From positions 337,768 to 401,767 of the forward strand of contig JABCZH010000001.1 of assembly GCA_013289795.1 (NCBI GenBank): 64,000 nucleotides of DNA. Reading direction: 5' to 3'. Source of the stretch: Acidobacteriota bacterium (lineage in GTDB: Bacteria > Acidobacteriota > Terriglobia > Terriglobales > Acidobacteriaceae). The notes beneath the pieces are model-generated. The model was not told the DNA's origin and searched no databases. It saw nothing but the letters and a program-made list of their open reading frames with translations. The position numbers were made by a program, and so were the translations under genes. This document shows, in pieces, positions 9,449-20,281 of the stretch. How positions within the stretch are numbered: the stretch's first letter is position 1; each line of letters starts with the position of its first letter.

Positions 9449-10021
9449 ATGTCATTCCCTCGATTTGCTTTCCTACTTCTTGCCGTCGGCATGTGTCTCA
9501 CCGCCGTGCAAGCACAAAAGACCTCCGAGCCCATCGTGGACAACGCCTTCGTCGAGCAGCAGTTTGGTTCCAACTGCAGGCTCATCGGCATGCCTTCGGT
9601 GCGCGGAGATCTCGACGGCGATGGCGTGGAAGACATCGTCATTCCCGCACACTGTACCAGTCCTTTGATGGACCAGGCCGAGAACAACTACGTCGTCATC
9701 GATCCCTACGACTCTTTCTTCGGCTACGGTAATCCCAAGGTGACCACTGCGTTCGTGGCCGACGATCCGCAGCGCCGCGGCTTCTCCCTGTTGGTAATCC
9801 ACGGAGCCGGCCCCGATGCCTGGCATGCCGCCGTTCCTAAAGCGAAGTTCATGCTGGTGAACATTCCCTTCCGTGATATCAGGCTCAGAAAACTGCAAGT
9901 GAAAAAGAAGCCTCGTTTGGCCATTTATGTGGCCGAAACCGGCGGCGACGCCATGACCTCGATGGTCTATTGGGATGGCAAGAAATACCGTTACGACCCC
10001 ATGGGCTCCAGCATGGAGTAG
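9449..10021 (+). CDS. Secreted hypothetical protein with an EF-hand-like DxDGD motif
   Basis: 190 residues with a clear signal peptide (hydrophobic 7-22, cleavage near VQAQ). The mature part contains DLDGDGVEDIV at about 55-65, a calcium-binding-like loop seen in FG-GAP/VCBS proteins, but only one copy is present. Function is unknown. A TAAATT box lies six bases before the ATG with no ribosome site, so the message may be leaderless. Confidence 0.75.
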   Translation: MSFPRFAFLLLAVGMCLTAVQAQKTSEPIVDNAFVEQQFGSNCRLIGMPSVRGDLDGDGVEDIVIPAHCTSPLMDQAENNYVVIDPYDSFFGYGNPKVTTAFVADDPQRRGFSLLVIHGAGPDAWHAAVPKAKFMLVNIPFRDIRLRKLQVKKKPRLAIYVAETGGDAMTSMVYWDGKKYRYDPMGSSME

Positions 10022-10027
10022 GGCCCT

Positions 10028-10060
10028 ACTGAGAACTGAGAACTCGGAACCGAGAACTGA
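10028..10060. repeat. Heptamer tandem repeat GAGAACT-type
   Basis: Units GAACTGA, GAACTCG, GAACCGA and GAACTGA follow one another with 7-base period. A shorter relative occurs at about 27149-27165. Confidence 0.75.
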
Positions 10061-10111
10061 TGTTTGGGGTTCTGTTTTCTAGGTTCCGGCTCCTAGCTCC
10101 TGATCTTCTGA

Positions 10112-10232
10112 TCCGCGAGAATCCGCGTAAATCCGTGGCCCTGTTTTTCTCAGCGATCTCCGCGTCTCCTCTGCAACCTCTGCGTTTTAAGATTTCCCCT
10201 GTGTTCCCTGTGCCCCCCTGTGGTTCACGCAT
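10112..10232. repeat. Degenerate CTCTGTG-family intergenic repeats
   Basis: The stretch runs through ATCCGCGTAAATCCGTGG, CTCCTCTGCAACCTCTGCG and CCCTGTGCCCCCCTGTGGTT, all variants of the family, immediately before the carboxylase promoter. Confidence 0.65.
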
Positions 10233-10239
10233 TTCCCGC

Positions 10240-10245
10240 TATAAT
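10240..10245 (+). promoter_or_regulatory. -10 box (TATAAT) ten bases before the carboxylase ATG
   Basis: A consensus TATAAT ends ten bases before the start codon and there is no ribosome site, implying a leader of only a few bases. Confidence 0.5.
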
Positions 10246-10255
10246 TCCCTCTCGC

Positions 10256-11806
10256 ATGAACCGCGAACAAAAGCTCGCCGAACTCCAGAAACGCAATCAC
10301 CTCGCGGAAGACGGTGGCGGCCCGCAACGCCGCGAACGCCAGCACAAAGAAGGCAAAATGTCGGCCCGCGAGCGCATCGAGTTCCTGCTTGACGAAGGTA
10401 CATTTGAGGAGACCGACAAGCTGGTCACCCACCGCTCCAACGACTTCGGTATGGCGGAGCAAAAGAACTACGGCGACGGCTTCATTACCGGTCACGGCCG
10501 CATCGAGGGCCGCGTGGTCTTCGTCTTCGCGCAGGATTTCACCGTTTTCGGCGGATCGCTCTCTGAATCGAACGCGGGCAAAATCGTCAAAATCATGGAC
10601 CTCGCCGCCAAAATGGGCGCGCCCCTGATCGGCCTCAACGACTCCGGCGGCGCCCGCATTCAAGAAGGCGTCATGTCGCTCGCCGGATACGCTGACATCT
10701 TTCTAAGAAACACTCTATACAGCGGAGTCGTGCCGCAGATTTCCGCCATCATGGGCCCGTGCGCAGGCGGTGCCGTTTACTCGCCCGCCATCACCGACTT
10801 CATTCTCATGGTCGACAAAACTTCCTACATGTTCATCACTGGGCCCGACGTCATCAAAACCGTCACCCACGAGGAAGTCACCAAAGACCAGCTGGGCGGC
10901 GCCATGACCCATAATGAAACTTCCGGGGTCGCGCATTTCCTGGCGCATGACGACGCCGAGTGCCTTTCGATGGTGCGCGAGCTGCTGAGTTTCCTGCCGT
11001 CCAATAATGTTGACGACCCGCCGCGCAAGCCCTGCAACGATCCCATCGACCGCGCCGACGCCGCTCTGGACACCATCGTCCCTGACCAGTCCAACCTGCC
11101 GTACGACATTAAAGATGTGATTCACGCCGTGGTTGATGACGGCTATTTCTTCGAGGTGCAAGAACATTACGCCAAAAACATTGTCGTGGGATTCGCCCGT
11201 TTGAATGGCCGCCCCGTCGGCATGGTCGCCAACCAGCCTGCTTTTCTCGCCGGCACGCTCGATATCAACGCGTCGATTAAAGGCGCACGTTTCGTGCGTT
11301 TCTGCGATTGTTTCAACATTCCACTGGTGACGTTCGAAGACGTGCCTGGTTTTCTGCCGGGCACGAACCAGGAATATGGCGGAATCATCAAACACGGCGC
11401 CAAGCTGCTGTTCGCGTTCGCCGAAGCGACGGTACCAAAGGTGACGGTCATCACCCGCAAAGCCTACGGCGGAGCCTATTGTGTGATGGCCTCGAAGCAC
11501 ATCCGCACCGACGTGAACTACGCCTGGCCGACAGCCGAAATCGCCGTCATGGGCCCCGAGGGCGCGGTGGACATCGTCTACAAACGTGAGTTGGACCGAG
11601 CCGATAATCGCGAAGCGGTTCGCAGGATGAAGATAGAAGAATTCCGCGACCGGTTTGCTAACCCCTACGTGGCTGCTGAGCGCGGTTATGTCGATGCGGT
11701 CATCCAGCCCCGGGACACCCGCAAGAAGCTGATTCAGGCGCTCGAAATGCTTGAAACCAAGCGCGACAAGAACCCACCGAAGAAGCATGGGAATATCCCG
11801 CTGTAG
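10256..11806 (+). CDS. Acyl-CoA carboxylase, carboxyltransferase (beta) subunit
   Basis: Biotin-dependent carboxyltransferase of 516 residues, of the propionyl-CoA carboxylase beta / methylmalonyl-CoA decarboxylase alpha type. It transfers carboxyl between carboxybiotin and acyl-CoA. Crotonase-fold oxyanion loops are visible as [11 protein letters not shown] and [12 protein letters not shown] in the N-half, and [15 protein letters not shown] and [12 protein letters not shown] in the C-half. No biotin carboxylase or biotin-carrier gene is adjacent. The ATG at 10256 fits the conserved N-terminus; the frame extends upstream only through repeat DNA. Confidence 0.9.
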   Translation: MNREQKLAELQKRNHLAEDGGGPQRRERQHKEGKMSARERIEFLLDEGTFEETDKLVTHRSNDFGMAEQKNYGDGFITGHGRIEGRVVFVFAQDFTVFGGSLSESNAGKIVKIMDLAAKMGAPLIGLNDSGGARIQEGVMSLAGYADIFLRNTLYSGVVPQISAIMGPCAGGAVYSPAITDFILMVDKTSYMFITGPDVIKTVTHEEVTKDQLGGAMTHNETSGVAHFLAHDDAECLSMVRELLSFLPSNNVDDPPRKPCNDPIDRADAALDTIVPDQSNLPYDIKDVIHAVVDDGYFFEVQEHYAKNIVVGFARLNGRPVGMVANQPAFLAGTLDINASIKGARFVRFCDCFNIPLVTFEDVPGFLPGTNQEYGGIIKHGAKLLFAFAEATVPKVTVITRKAYGGAYCVMASKHIRTDVNYAWPTAEIAVMGPEGAVDIVYKRELDRADNREAVRRMKIEEFRDRFANPYVAAERGYVDAVIQPRDTRKKLIQALEMLETKRDKNPPKKHGNIPL

Positions 11807-11876
11807 GTTGCTGCCTCTTGGCAAGCCGTCCAAGATGTGGCATCCTTAGAACGAACTGGCGAATAAAAGGCGAATT

Positions 11877-12686
11877 ATGAGCGAGGCCTTCCTCGAGTTC
11901 GACGAGATCGGTTATTGGTCCGAGATAAACCTAGAAATTGTCCGCGACTATGCATCCGCGTATTCGAGGATCCTGAATTCAAAGAAGCTGCCCCATATTT
12001 ACATCGACGCGTTCTCTGGGGCTGGAACCCATATCGCAAAAAGCACTGGCCAGTTCGTTCCGGGAAGTCCGACCAACGCACTCAACGTACAACCTCCGTT
12101 TCGCGAGTACCACTTTATTGATATGGATACCGCAAAGGCGGATTACCTGCGAAAGTCGGCTGGAGAGCGACCAGACGTGCACATCTACTCGGGAGACTGC
12201 AATGACGTACTGATCGATCAGATATTTCCAACCTTGAAGTTCGAGAGCTACCGTCGGGCGCTCTGCCTATTGGACCCTTATGGACTGAACCTGAAATGGC
12301 AGGTTGTTTTGCATGCAGGCCAGTTAGGCACGATTGATATGTTCCTGAACTTCCCGGTTATGGGCATGAACCGCAATGTACTCTGGAAGAATCCGGACAA
12401 AGTTGCACCCGCGCAGATCACTCGATTCAACCAATTTTGGGGCGATAGCTCTTGGGAGCAGGCGGCCTATTCAACGACGGGCATCCTATTTGGTATTCCC
12501 CAGAAGGAGTCAAACGAATCAATTGCTATTGCTTTCCAGAAACGCCTGGTCGACGTGGCAGGGTTCAAACATGTACCAACCCCACTGCCGATGAGGAACA
12601 GTACTGGCGCCACTGTTTACTACCTGTTCTTTGCGTCACAGGTAGGAGTGGCGGGGAACATCGTGACAGATATATTTGAGAAGTAG
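11877..12686 (+). CDS. tcmP: Three-Cys-motif partner protein TcmP
   Basis: 269 residues matching the TcmP family by its layout: an N-terminal [11 protein letters not shown] segment, then [29 protein letters not shown] and [10 protein letters not shown]. The pattern of DAFSGAG, FIDMD and the later acidic motif is that of a class I methyltransferase-like fold. These proteins are normally encoded beside a Gp37/Gp68-type three-Cys-motif protein; the adjacent partner here is broken. The biochemical role of the pair is not established as far as I know. Local codon and base use is less GC-rich than neighbouring genes, which fits transfer. Confidence 0.8.
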   Translation: MSEAFLEFDEIGYWSEINLEIVRDYASAYSRILNSKKLPHIYIDAFSGAGTHIAKSTGQFVPGSPTNALNVQPPFREYHFIDMDTAKADYLRKSAGERPDVHIYSGDCNDVLIDQIFPTLKFESYRRALCLLDPYGLNLKWQVVLHAGQLGTIDMFLNFPVMGMNRNVLWKNPDKVAPAQITRFNQFWGDSSWEQAAYSTTGILFGIPQKESNESIAIAFQKRLVDVAGFKHVPTPLPMRNSTGATVYYLFFASQVGVAGNIVTDIFEK

Positions 12687-12706
12687 GCAACCGTTGGAGA
12701 GGTTTA

Positions 12707-13140
12707 GTGTCTCTTAACTCCCACATCGAATGGACCGACGCCACCTGGAACCCGGTCCGCGGCTGCACCAAGATCAGCCCCGGCTGTAAGCATTGCTACG
12801 CTGAGACGTTTGCCGAGCGCTTCCGCGGTGTCAGAGGTCATCCAACTTGTCCGGCATCACTTGGGTCATCGTCGGTGGCGAGAGTGGCCCGGGCGCGCGC
12901 CCCATGAAGAGAGAATGGGTGGTCTCGATTCGCGATCAGTGCCGTGAGCAAAAAGTCCCCTTCTTTTTCAAGCAGTGGGGCGGAGTTCGCAAGGCCAAGA
13001 ATGGCAGATCGCTCGAGGGCCGCACCTACGACGAGTACCCAAGCCGGGCAGCGGCGCCAATTCCCGAGAAAGCGAAGTGCGCGGCCTTTGCACAGGAGTT
13101 CGCGTGCCATTCGCAAGCCAGGTTGGTTCAATTCTTGTAA
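12707..13140 (+). pseudogene. Gp37/Gp68-family (DUF5131) three-Cys-motif protein, internally deleted and frameshifted
   Basis: The N-terminal piece (GTG start at 12707, GGAGAGG just before it) keeps the family signature [13 protein letters not shown]7-C-x2-CYAE. It runs to about 12840 (RFRGVRGHP) and then leaves frame. From about 12847 a different frame encodes the family's C-terminal part, with [15 protein letters not shown] and FFKQWGG. Intact homologues have roughly a hundred more residues between these blocks, so an internal deletion has joined the ends out of frame. The gene is almost certainly non-functional, leaving tcmP without its partner. Confidence 0.8.
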
Positions 13141-13249
13141 TCTCAAAAAGCAGGCCCAGCACCCCTTTCCCCGCCAAACTTCCGTAACCTAGCCTACTCT
13201 TTCTCCTCATGCGACCCTAACTTTATCTCTACTAAGTAAGGTAAGGAAA

Positions 13250-14260
13250 GTGATGTTGCCGTCGCATCTATCTGTAAGCGGTACTATACTGGTCGCGGAC
13301 GATCAAGCCGCGAACCGCGAATTACTTGACGAACTCCTCAGTTCTGAGGGATTCAATGTCCTCACTGCTCCCGACGGCGCTGCTGCCCTTGAGCACTTGA
13401 ACCTGGTCAACGTTGACTTAGTGTTGCTCGATGTGATGATGCCTGAGGTCAGTGGCTTTGAGGTGTGCGCCAGGATAAAAGCCAATCCCGATACCTACCT
13501 AATTCCCGTAGTTCTGGTGACCGCGCTCTCTGACAAACAAGACCGTATTGAAGGCATCCGCGCGGGCGCGGACGACTTCCTGACCCGCCCCGTGGATCGC
13601 ACTGAATTACTCACTCGTGTCCGCTCGTTGATGAAGCTAAAGCACCACACCGACGAGTTGGAGCGGGCGGAGTCGGTCTTGTTTAGCCTTGCACGCAGCA
13701 TCGAAGGCAAGGATCCGTACACCCACGGTCACTGTGAACGACTGATGAATTATTCCGCCAGCCTGGGCGAGCATCTGGGTCTGCCTCAAGAACAGATCGT
13801 CGCTTTGCGGCGCGCCGGCATCGTGCACGACGTTGGCAAGGTCGCCGTGCCCGACGCCATCCTTCTGAAACCCGCCAAGCTCACTCCGGAAGAGTGGAAG
13901 CTGATGAAGGAACATCCCATAGTAGGTGAGCGCATCTGCGCCCCGCTCAAATCGTTCCGCGCCGTGCTTCCCGTTATTCGTCACCACCACGAGAAACTGG
14001 ACGGTTCGGGATATCCCGACGGCCTGCGTGGAGAAGCCATCCCGGTCACCGCAAGAATCCTCACGGTCGTGGACGTCTATGACGCACTGACCACCGAACG
14101 GCCGTACAAGCCCGCTTTTTCAATGACCGATGCTCTGAAAACCATGCAGCAGGAAGTGGCCAAGGGATGGTGGGATCCGCAAATCTTCGAGGAGTTTGAG
14201 CGCCTGATCACCCGCGGCACCGTGAACCTTCTTTCCAAGAGCGCGGGTGCGACCAAGTGA
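13250..14260 (+). CDS. Response regulator with REC and HD-GYP domains
   Basis: 336 residues. A receiver domain occupies about 11-128 with phosphoacceptor Asp61 in LLDVMMP. The usual lysine of the KP motif is arginine here (Arg113-Pro114). The HD-GYP domain spans about 145-325, with His193-Asp194 in [20 protein letters not shown] at 245-256 and the rest of the metal-site residues apparently intact, so cyclic di-GMP hydrolysis is likely. It starts at GTG (13250) or the next codon ATG, after AAGGAAA. It is the first gene of a three-gene signalling operon, with 22 bases to the kinase. Confidence 0.9.
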   Translation: MMLPSHLSVSGTILVADDQAANRELLDELLSSEGFNVLTAPDGAAALEHLNLVNVDLVLLDVMMPEVSGFEVCARIKANPDTYLIPVVLVTALSDKQDRIEGIRAGADDFLTRPVDRTELLTRVRSLMKLKHHTDELERAESVLFSLARSIEGKDPYTHGHCERLMNYSASLGEHLGLPQEQIVALRRAGIVHDVGKVAVPDAILLKPAKLTPEEWKLMKEHPIVGERICAPLKSFRAVLPVIRHHHEKLDGSGYPDGLRGEAIPVTARILTVVDVYDALTTERPYKPAFSMTDALKTMQQEVAKGWWDPQIFEEFERLITRGTVNLLSKSAGATK

Positions 14261-14282
14261 CCGTTGCCTCAGGTGCGACTCC

Positions 14283-17200
14283 ATGAAGACCAGTGCGGTG
14301 ATTGGGAACTGGCTGTCGAAGGGGCGATGGCGCATCCACATCCTGCTGGTCCTGTTGATGCTTCTTCCCATCGCGATTTTCGCTTACTCCGTTGGCCGGG
14401 TGCTCGGCCTTCAAGCCGAAATCCACGCCGTTGATGAGAGTGCCCAGATCGCGCACGTCTCCGCCACACTGGTGGAAGAACACTTCCGCCAGAGCGCCGC
14501 GTTCTTGCAGTCGATTGCTGGCCGCCCTTCCTTCAGCTCAGCCTGGATGGAGAAAGATGGGCGCATGGTGGAACTCAATCTTGCACAGGCGCACGCGTTG
14601 CGTCCTGACTTCACTTTCTTGGGGGTGTTCGACTTGGATGGCAATCTGCGCGCCATCTATCCCCCTCAGTCGAATTTGCTTGGCGGGAACTTCGCATACC
14701 GTGACTGGTACAAGGGCGTAGCCCGGCGATGGGATCCCTATGTCTCCGAGGTCTATCACACATCGATCTATCCCAACCAACTTGTGGTTGCGATTGCGGT
14801 TCCGTTGAGAGACGACGCAGGCGAACCCATCGCGATTCTCATGGCCCCCTGTGCGGTCGATACCATGAGCCGCCAACTGGTGGAGACGAAACTCGAAAAC
14901 GGCTGGACCATTTCACTGGTGGACCAACACGGTCATCTGTCCGTCCGCCCCAACATAGATTCTCATGCTGCTGCGGTGGATCTGAGCGGCTACGAGCCTG
15001 TCAAACGCATGGAGAGCGGTGAGTCCGGCTACGGCATGTTTGCGCGCGACGGCGACACATTTGCCGTCCGCTACGAACCCGTGCAGCCTTACGGTTGGGG
15101 TGTCCTGGTTGAGCAGCCCGCGTCTGTCCTGCACCGAACTGTTGCGGTAGTGGAAAGGCGCGTATGGTGGCTGGGCCTTGCGTTCCTAGTCGTTGGCCTG
15201 GCAGTGAGCGCGTTCCTGGGGTCACTCTATTCTGAGCTAGAGGTGGGCAACCGATTTATCCACCTGTCGACGGATCTGTTTTGCGTTGGTGGTTTTGACA
15301 AGTGTTTCAAGAAGTTAAACCCGTCCTGGGAGAAGGCCCTGGGTTTTACCGAGCAAGAGCTGATGGCAAAGCCTTACACGGAGCTCGTCCACCCGGATGA
15401 TCGCGAGGCGACGGTAGTCGAAACGTCTCGAATTGAGGCTCCGGGGACTACTTCTTTTGCCTTCGAAAACCGGTACCTGTGCAAAGACGGTTCTTATAAA
15501 TGGCTCTCCTGGAACGCGGTTTCTGTACCCGAGCAGAACCTCACTTATGCCGTCGCGCGCGACGTCACCGCGCGCAAGCAGATAGAAGAAGCGTCGCGAA
15601 AAAGTGAGGAGGAGATTCGTCTGTTGGTAAACCGCGTCCAGGACTATGCCATCTTCATGCTCGACCCCGCAGGAAACGTGGCCAGTTGGAATGAAGGGGC
15701 CCGGCGCATCAAGGGCTACGAGGCCAATGAAATCATCGGCCGCCATTTCTCCTGTTTCTACCCTCAGGAAGACATCCAGAACGGCAAGCCAGCACGCGAA
15801 CTCCAGAGAGCCGTCGCTGAAGGCCATTACCAGGAGCAAGGCAGGAGATTGCGCAAGGACGGTTCCCAGTTCTGGGCCGACGTGGTCATTACCGCGCTGC
15901 ACGACGAATCCGGCAAGCTGCGCGGATTCTCCAAGGTCACCCGCGACATCACCGAGAGCAAGCTGGCAGACGAGGCCCTGGAGAAAAGCCGGGAAAACCT
16001 TCGAGCACTTCTCGAAGTTGCCCCCGATGCGGTGGTCACGGTCGACGACCAGGGAAAAATTGTCATGGTCAACGCCCAGACTGAAAAGATCTTTGGCTAT
16101 CAGCGCCACGAACTGTTGGATGAACCGGTTGAAAAACTCATCCCCAAGCGGGTACGAGAGGGGCATTCACATCAACGGGCAGGCTACTCCGCAGCGCCTC
16201 ATCCCCGCGCCATGGGAGCAGGCCTGGAACTCAACGCACTGCGCAAAGACGGCACTGAATTCCCCGTGGAAGTCAGTTTGAGCCCCATTCAAACCAGCGA
16301 GGGCTTTCGCGTAATCAGTTCCATCCGTGACGTCTCCGAGCGCAAGAAGGCGCAGCGGCAAATCGAGCAACAAAACCGCGAGCTTGAACTGCGTAACCGC
16401 GAAGTCGAGCGCGCCACCAAACTCAAGAGCAGGTTCCTGGCCAGCATGAGCCACGAGTTACGGACCCCTCTGAATGCGATCGTTGGCTTTTCCGACCTTT
16501 TGGCTGAAGGAACTCCCGGCCAACTCAATGAGAAGCAAAAGCGTTTCGTAGACCACATCAAACAGGGTTCGGCCCATCTGCTACAGCTCATCAACGACAT
16601 TCTGGATCTTTCCAAGATCGAGGCTGGTCAACTGGAACTCCACTGCGAGGATTTCAACGTCAGCGATGCTTTGCCCGAGGTTCTGTCTACCATCCGCCCG
16701 CTGGCCATGGCAAAGAACATCCAGGTCCAGCAAACACTACCAAGCGATGTATCCGTCCATGCCGACCGCGTCCGTTTCAAACAGATCCTTTACAACTTGT
16801 TGAGCAACGCCGTGAAGTTCACACCCAAAGATGGCAGGATCTCAATTGAATGTCACGAGGCCGAGAGCCAGGTCAATCTCTCGGTAGCCGATAGCGGCAT
16901 TGGCATTCGGCCTGAGGACCAGAAACTAATCTTCGAGGAGTTTCGGCAGGTGGAGGGCAATTCGCAAGCTGCCCAGCAAGGCACCGGCCTGGGACTGGCC
17001 ATTACCAGGCGGTTGGTCGAGCAACAAGGTGGCAGGATTTCCGTGCAGAGCGAACTCGGTCAAGGCAGCCGGTTCACTTTCACTCTTCCCGCAGGAACCA
17101 AAATGACGGTTGCCTCGCCTCATTCGTCCCCCCGGTTCGCACCTACCAGCGGCCTCGGCAAACCATTGATCCTGGTCGTGGATGACGAGCTCTCAGCCCG

Positions 17201-17921
17201 GGAATTGATCTCCAGTTATCTCGATCCGGAATATCGCACGGTTGTAGCCGCAACCGGCGCCGAAGCCGTCAAGAAGGCGCAGGAACTGCGCCCCGATGCC
17301 ATCACCTTGGACGTGTTGATGTCGGAGGGCAACGGCTTCGAGACTCTGGTTGCACTGAGAAAGAATCCGGAGACTGCAGGTATTCCGATCATCATCGTTT
17401 CCATCGTGGACCAGAAGCAGGTGGGGTTTGCCTTAGGAGCAGCCGATTACCTGGTCAAGCCGATCCGCAAGCCGCTGCTCCTGGAAACGATCCGCAAACA
17501 CGTAGCGTCGCAACCCGACGATGATGCTTCCATTCTGCTGGTGGACGATGACCCCAAGACTCTTGAGCTGTTGGAGGAAACCCTGCGCTCCGCAGGGTAT
17601 GAGACACAAAGCGTGCGCAGCGGCGCCCGTGCGCTCGAGGTGTTGTCCTCCAAAATGGTGGGAGCGGTGATGCTGGACCTCCTTATGCCGGGCATGAACG
17701 GCTTCGAGGTCATTCGCCACATTCGGCAAGAGCCTAACCTGAAGGAACTGCCGGTCTTCATCATGACCGCCAAGGCCCTGACCACCGATGAGCGCGACGT
17801 TCTCAGCCGTGAGACCCAGGCCATGTTTCAGAAGAACGGGTCCTGGCATCAGCAACTGTTGGTTGAAGTGGACCGGGTGGTTCGCAAACGCGGGCGTGGA
17901 AAGGCGGCGGGGCAGCCATGA
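14283..17921 (+). CDS. Hybrid sensor histidine kinase with extracellular sensor, three PAS and two receiver domains
   Basis: About 1212 residues. A transmembrane helix near 20-38 and a second near 295-318 flank a periplasmic Cache-like sensor. Then come three PAS domains, a coiled coil ([18 protein letters not shown]), a HisKA domain with phospho-His724 in SMSHELRTP, an HATPase with NLLSNAVKF and GTGLGLAI, a first receiver with Asp1010 (TLDVLMSEG) and a second with Asp1132 ([10 protein letters not shown]). This is a multistep phosphorelay kinase. The ATG at 14283 follows CAGGTG. It overlaps the next receiver gene by ATGA, so the three genes are likely one operon acting on the HD-GYP protein. 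Confidence 0.9.
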   Translation: MKTSAVIGNWLSKGRWRIHILLVLLMLLPIAIFAYSVGRVLGLQAEIHAVDESAQIAHVSATLVEEHFRQSAAFLQSIAGRPSFSSAWMEKDGRMVELNLAQAHALRPDFTFLGVFDLDGNLRAIYPPQSNLLGGNFAYRDWYKGVARRWDPYVSEVYHTSIYPNQLVVAIAVPLRDDAGEPIAILMAPCAVDTMSRQLVETKLENGWTISLVDQHGHLSVRPNIDSHAAAVDLSGYEPVKRMESGESGYGMFARDGDTFAVRYEPVQPYGWGVLVEQPASVLHRTVAVVERRVWWLGLAFLVVGLAVSAFLGSLYSELEVGNRFIHLSTDLFCVGGFDKCFKKLNPSWEKALGFTEQELMAKPYTELVHPDDREATVVETSRIEAPGTTSFAFENRYLCKDGSYKWLSWNAVSVPEQNLTYAVARDVTARKQIEEASRKSEEEIRLLVNRVQDYAIFMLDPAGNVASWNEGARRIKGYEANEIIGRHFSCFYPQEDIQNGKPARELQRAVAEGHYQEQGRRLRKDGSQFWADVVITALHDESGKLRGFSKVTRDITESKLADEALEKSRENLRALLEVAPDAVVTVDDQGKIVMVNAQTEKIFGYQRHELLDEPVEKLIPKRVREGHSHQRAGYSAAPHPRAMGAGLELNALRKDGTEFPVEVSLSPIQTSEGFRVISSIRDVSERKKAQRQIEQQNRELELRNREVERATKLKSRFLASMSHELRTPLNAIVGFSDLLAEGTPGQLNEKQKRFVDHIKQGSAHLLQLINDILDLSKIEAGQLELHCEDFNVSDALPEVLSTIRPLAMAKNIQVQQTLPSDVSVHADRVRFKQILYNLLSNAVKFTPKDGRISIECHEAESQVNLSVADSGIGIRPEDQKLIFEEFRQVEGNSQAAQQGTGLGLAITRRLVEQQGGRISVQSELGQGSRFTFTLPAGTKMTVASPHSSPRFAPTSGLGKPLILVVDDELSARELISSYLDPEYRTVVAATGAEAVKKAQELRPDAITLDVLMSEGNGFETLVALRKNPETAGIPIIIVSIVDQKQVGFALGAADYLVKPIRKPLLLETIRKHVASQPDDDASILLVDDDPKTLELLEETLRSAGYETQSVRSGARALEVLSSKMVGAVMLDLLMPGMNGFEVIRHIRQEPNLKELPVFIMTAKALTTDERDVLSRETQAMFQKNGSWHQQLLVEVDRVVRKRGRGKAAGQP

Positions 17922-18334
17922 GCAAGGTTCTGATTGCCGAAGACAACCCCGTCAACCGCGAACTGCTCCGCGAATTGCTAGAATCTCGCGGGTTTTCCGT
18001 GGCCGAGGCCTGCGACGGTAAGGAAGCCCTTCGGGAAATTGAGAAGTCGCGCCCCGATATTCTGCTGCTCGACCTCGACATGCCCGTCCTGGATGGCTTT
18101 GCTACGGTGCTCCGAATCCGTGAAAACCCAAGCGTCGCTTCGCTACCAGTGCTTGCCGTGACCGCCTACGCCATGCAGGGAGACCGCGAGAAGGTGCTGG
18201 CCTCGGGGTTTGATGGCTACTTGTCGAAACCCATCCAGTCACGTGTTCTGTTTGAGGAGTTGGATCGGTTACTGGCGAAAACTGGCGGCGGAGAGAATCC
18301 GGCTGCGAAGCAAGCTGGCGCTGGAAAAGGATAG
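17918..18334 (+). CDS. Stand-alone receiver-domain protein (CheY-like)
   Basis: 138 residues, a single REC domain. Acidic pocket residues Glu8 and Asp9, phosphoacceptor Asp52 in LLDLDMP, a conserved Thr in VTAYAM and the Lys of SKPIQ are all present. Its start overlaps the hybrid kinase stop by four bases, so translation is probably coupled. The 20-residue tail is low-complexity and basic. It most likely shuttles phosphoryl groups from the kinase, possibly through a histidine phosphotransfer protein encoded elsewhere. Confidence 0.88.
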   Translation: MSKVLIAEDNPVNRELLRELLESRGFSVAEACDGKEALREIEKSRPDILLLDLDMPVLDGFATVLRIRENPSVASLPVLAVTAYAMQGDREKVLASGFDGYLSKPIQSRVLFEELDRLLAKTGGGENPAAKQAGAGKG

Positions 18335-19003
18335 ACCCTCGCGCCCAAACATTAAGAGTCCCGAGGTGGTGTTGAACTCATTCGTCTCAGCCAGTAGCTC
18401 GCTTTAGACCCTCGCCAACCTGCGTTTCATCGTTCACCTTGCGGCGTGCGATGCTGCGATTGTTGCTCGGGCTCCGGGCTAACCGCCAACCGGATAAACC
18501 AGTTCAACGCCTCGGGACTCTATCTTGCCTTTGACATGATGTTCACGTTCGCCTCGACCAGCACCTGACTATAAGACCCTTGCTCACCCTCTCCACTTTT
18601 CATCTTGCGATGCCGCAGAGTGACTTCGCTTGAGCCCCGGACGCCGCACCAACCGGGAAAACTTTAGAACGTGTCAAAGAACGATTGCCTTTGTACGCTT
18701 TCTATTTTCAGAGTCAACGAAAAACCGCAGCCTGCAACTGCTCTGAATGCAGGCAAGTGCAGACACTCCACAAGCCAGTGACCAATATTGGTGCACGGGG
18801 GCCAAGCGTTGTCGTCGTCATGCCAGACCGAGCGGGATTTGCCGGGCTCGTCTGTCTGCAAGTCTGATCCGGAGATAAGACTGCAAATGTGGAAATCGGC
18901 TGTAAACCGCGACAGAAAAGGATTTTAACGACTCACCCCGCGAGCAGTTAGGCTACAATGTTGCCCGCTGGCCACGCCAGCGAGTTGGGATAACGGAGAG
19001 CCT
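18335..19003. other. Intergenic region without a supported gene
   Basis: About 670 bases. I find no gene-like ORF. Two stretches, about 18402-18505 and 18570-18665, look like diverged copies of each other (each begins near AGACCCT and ends near CCAACCGG). A TACAAT box lies at 18954-18959 and a small hairpin CGCTGG-CCAGCG at 18966-18982, upstream of the repeat-protein gene. Confidence 0.45.
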
Positions 19004-20212
19004 ATGCGGAACGCGGGACAACACCAGCACAGAGCTTCGAGAATGCCATCACTGGCCGCGCTGGCAAGTGCGGTAGTCCTGGTGTCAGCCGCCATGGTCG
19101 TCCACGCGCAAGCCCAGACCTTCACGGTGCTTTACACCTTTACCAACACAGCGCAGGGATGGCAACCCGAAGCCGCGCCCATCCTCGATTCTTCCGGCAA
19201 TCTCTATGGAACCACCTTGTTCGGCGGCACTGCCGGCGGCTTCGGCACGGTGTTCAGGCTGGATACCAAGGGCAATGAATCAGTGCTGTACAGTTTTTCA
19301 GGGACACCCGATGGAGAAGATCCAGACGGAAGCCTCGTTGCGGATCGATCCGGCAATTTGTATGGCAACTCTCTTTATGGTGGCACGGCCGGTGGCTACG
19401 GCACCGCGTTCAAGCTCGATCACAGCGGCAAATTGACCCTGCTGCACAGCTTCGCCTCCAATCCCGATGGCGCCGATCCTCACGGAAGTCTGATTGGCGA
19501 TCCTCAAGGCAACGGCTACGGCACCACGCAATACGGCGGCGCGGCGGGCGGTTTTGGCACGGTATTCAAAGTGAATGCGACGGGGGAAGCCGTGCTGTAC
19601 AGCTTTGCCGGAACGCCTGACGGAGAAAATCCAGAGGCGGGCCTTATCAGGGACAGAGCCGGCAATCTTTATGGAACCACTGTCTACGGCGGCACCGGAG
19701 GCGGTTTTGGAACGGTTTTCAAACTCGATCCGACGGGCAAGCTCACTTTGCTCCACAGCTTTGCGGGGACGCCGGACGGCGAGAATCCCTATGCCGGGTT
19801 AGTCGGAGACTCCGCCGGCAACGGTTACGGCACCACCAAGTACGGCGGCGCGGCGGGTGGCTTCGGAACCGTCTTCAAACTGGACAGGACGGGCAAATTC
19901 ACCTTGCTCCACAGTTTCGCTGGGACGCCGGACGGCGAGAACCCGGTAGCTGGCTTGGTCACGGATCCTGCTGGAAACATCTACGGGACAACCTTCTATG
20001 GTGGGACGTTCGGCTATGGATCGGTCTTCGAAATCGACACCACTGGCAAATTCACTGTGCTGCATAGCTTCAACGACTCGCCGGACGGAGCGAATCCCAT
20101 GGGCGGCTTGACCCGGGATGCTGCCGGCAACCTCTACGGCACCACCAGCGATGGCGGCGATCTCAGTTGTGGGTTCTCCGGGTGCGGAACGGTATTCAAG
20201 GTGACTCCGTAA
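19004..20212 (+). CDS. Secreted Gloeo_Verruco-type (TIGR03803) tandem-repeat protein
   Basis: 402 residues. After an N-terminal signal segment (hydrophobic 18-35, VVHAQA) the protein is built from about seven units of 49-52 residues. Each has the form GTVFKLD-TGKLTLLHSFAGTPDGENP-GLV-D-AGN-YGTT-YGG. These aromatic/glycine units are known from the TIGR03803 family, common in Acidobacteria and Verrucomicrobia, and probably form a beta-propeller-like exoprotein. Several units are also close at the DNA level, for example those starting near 19690 and 19855. GGAGAG precedes the ATG. Confidence 0.85.
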   Translation: MRNAGQHQHRASRMPSLAALASAVVLVSAAMVVHAQAQTFTVLYTFTNTAQGWQPEAAPILDSSGNLYGTTLFGGTAGGFGTVFRLDTKGNESVLYSFSGTPDGEDPDGSLVADRSGNLYGNSLYGGTAGGYGTAFKLDHSGKLTLLHSFASNPDGADPHGSLIGDPQGNGYGTTQYGGAAGGFGTVFKVNATGEAVLYSFAGTPDGENPEAGLIRDRAGNLYGTTVYGGTGGGFGTVFKLDPTGKLTLLHSFAGTPDGENPYAGLVGDSAGNGYGTTKYGGAAGGFGTVFKLDRTGKFTLLHSFAGTPDGENPVAGLVTDPAGNIYGTTFYGGTFGYGSVFEIDTTGKFTVLHSFNDSPDGANPMGGLTRDAAGNLYGTTSDGGDLSCGFSGCGTVFKVTP

Positions 20213-20230
20213 CTCGGGCCAATAAAAAAT

Positions 20231-20254
20231 ACCGCCGGTGTTGTCACCGGCGGT
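20231..20254. terminator. Bidirectional terminator between convergent genes
   Basis: A perfect ten-base stem ACCGCCGGTG / CACCGGCGGT with TTGT loop is flanked by A-rich sequence on the left and AGTAAAAG on the right. It serves both convergent genes. Confidence 0.75.
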
Positions 20255-20281
20255 AGTAAAAGATCGCAGAGCGCAGAGCCA

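Noticed and set aside
10715..11833. A 372-codon minus-strand frame over the carboxylase
   Set aside because: It is antisense to a strongly conserved coding gene and has no recognisable domain.
12707..13140. A prophage remnant suggested by the Gp37/Gp68 name
   Set aside because: No other phage genes, integrase or attachment sites are nearby, and this family is common outside phages.
19195..20212. Possible CRISPR from the regular repeats
   Set aside because: The repeats lie inside one open reading frame and encode a known repeat-protein family; unit length and lack of unique spacers exclude an array.
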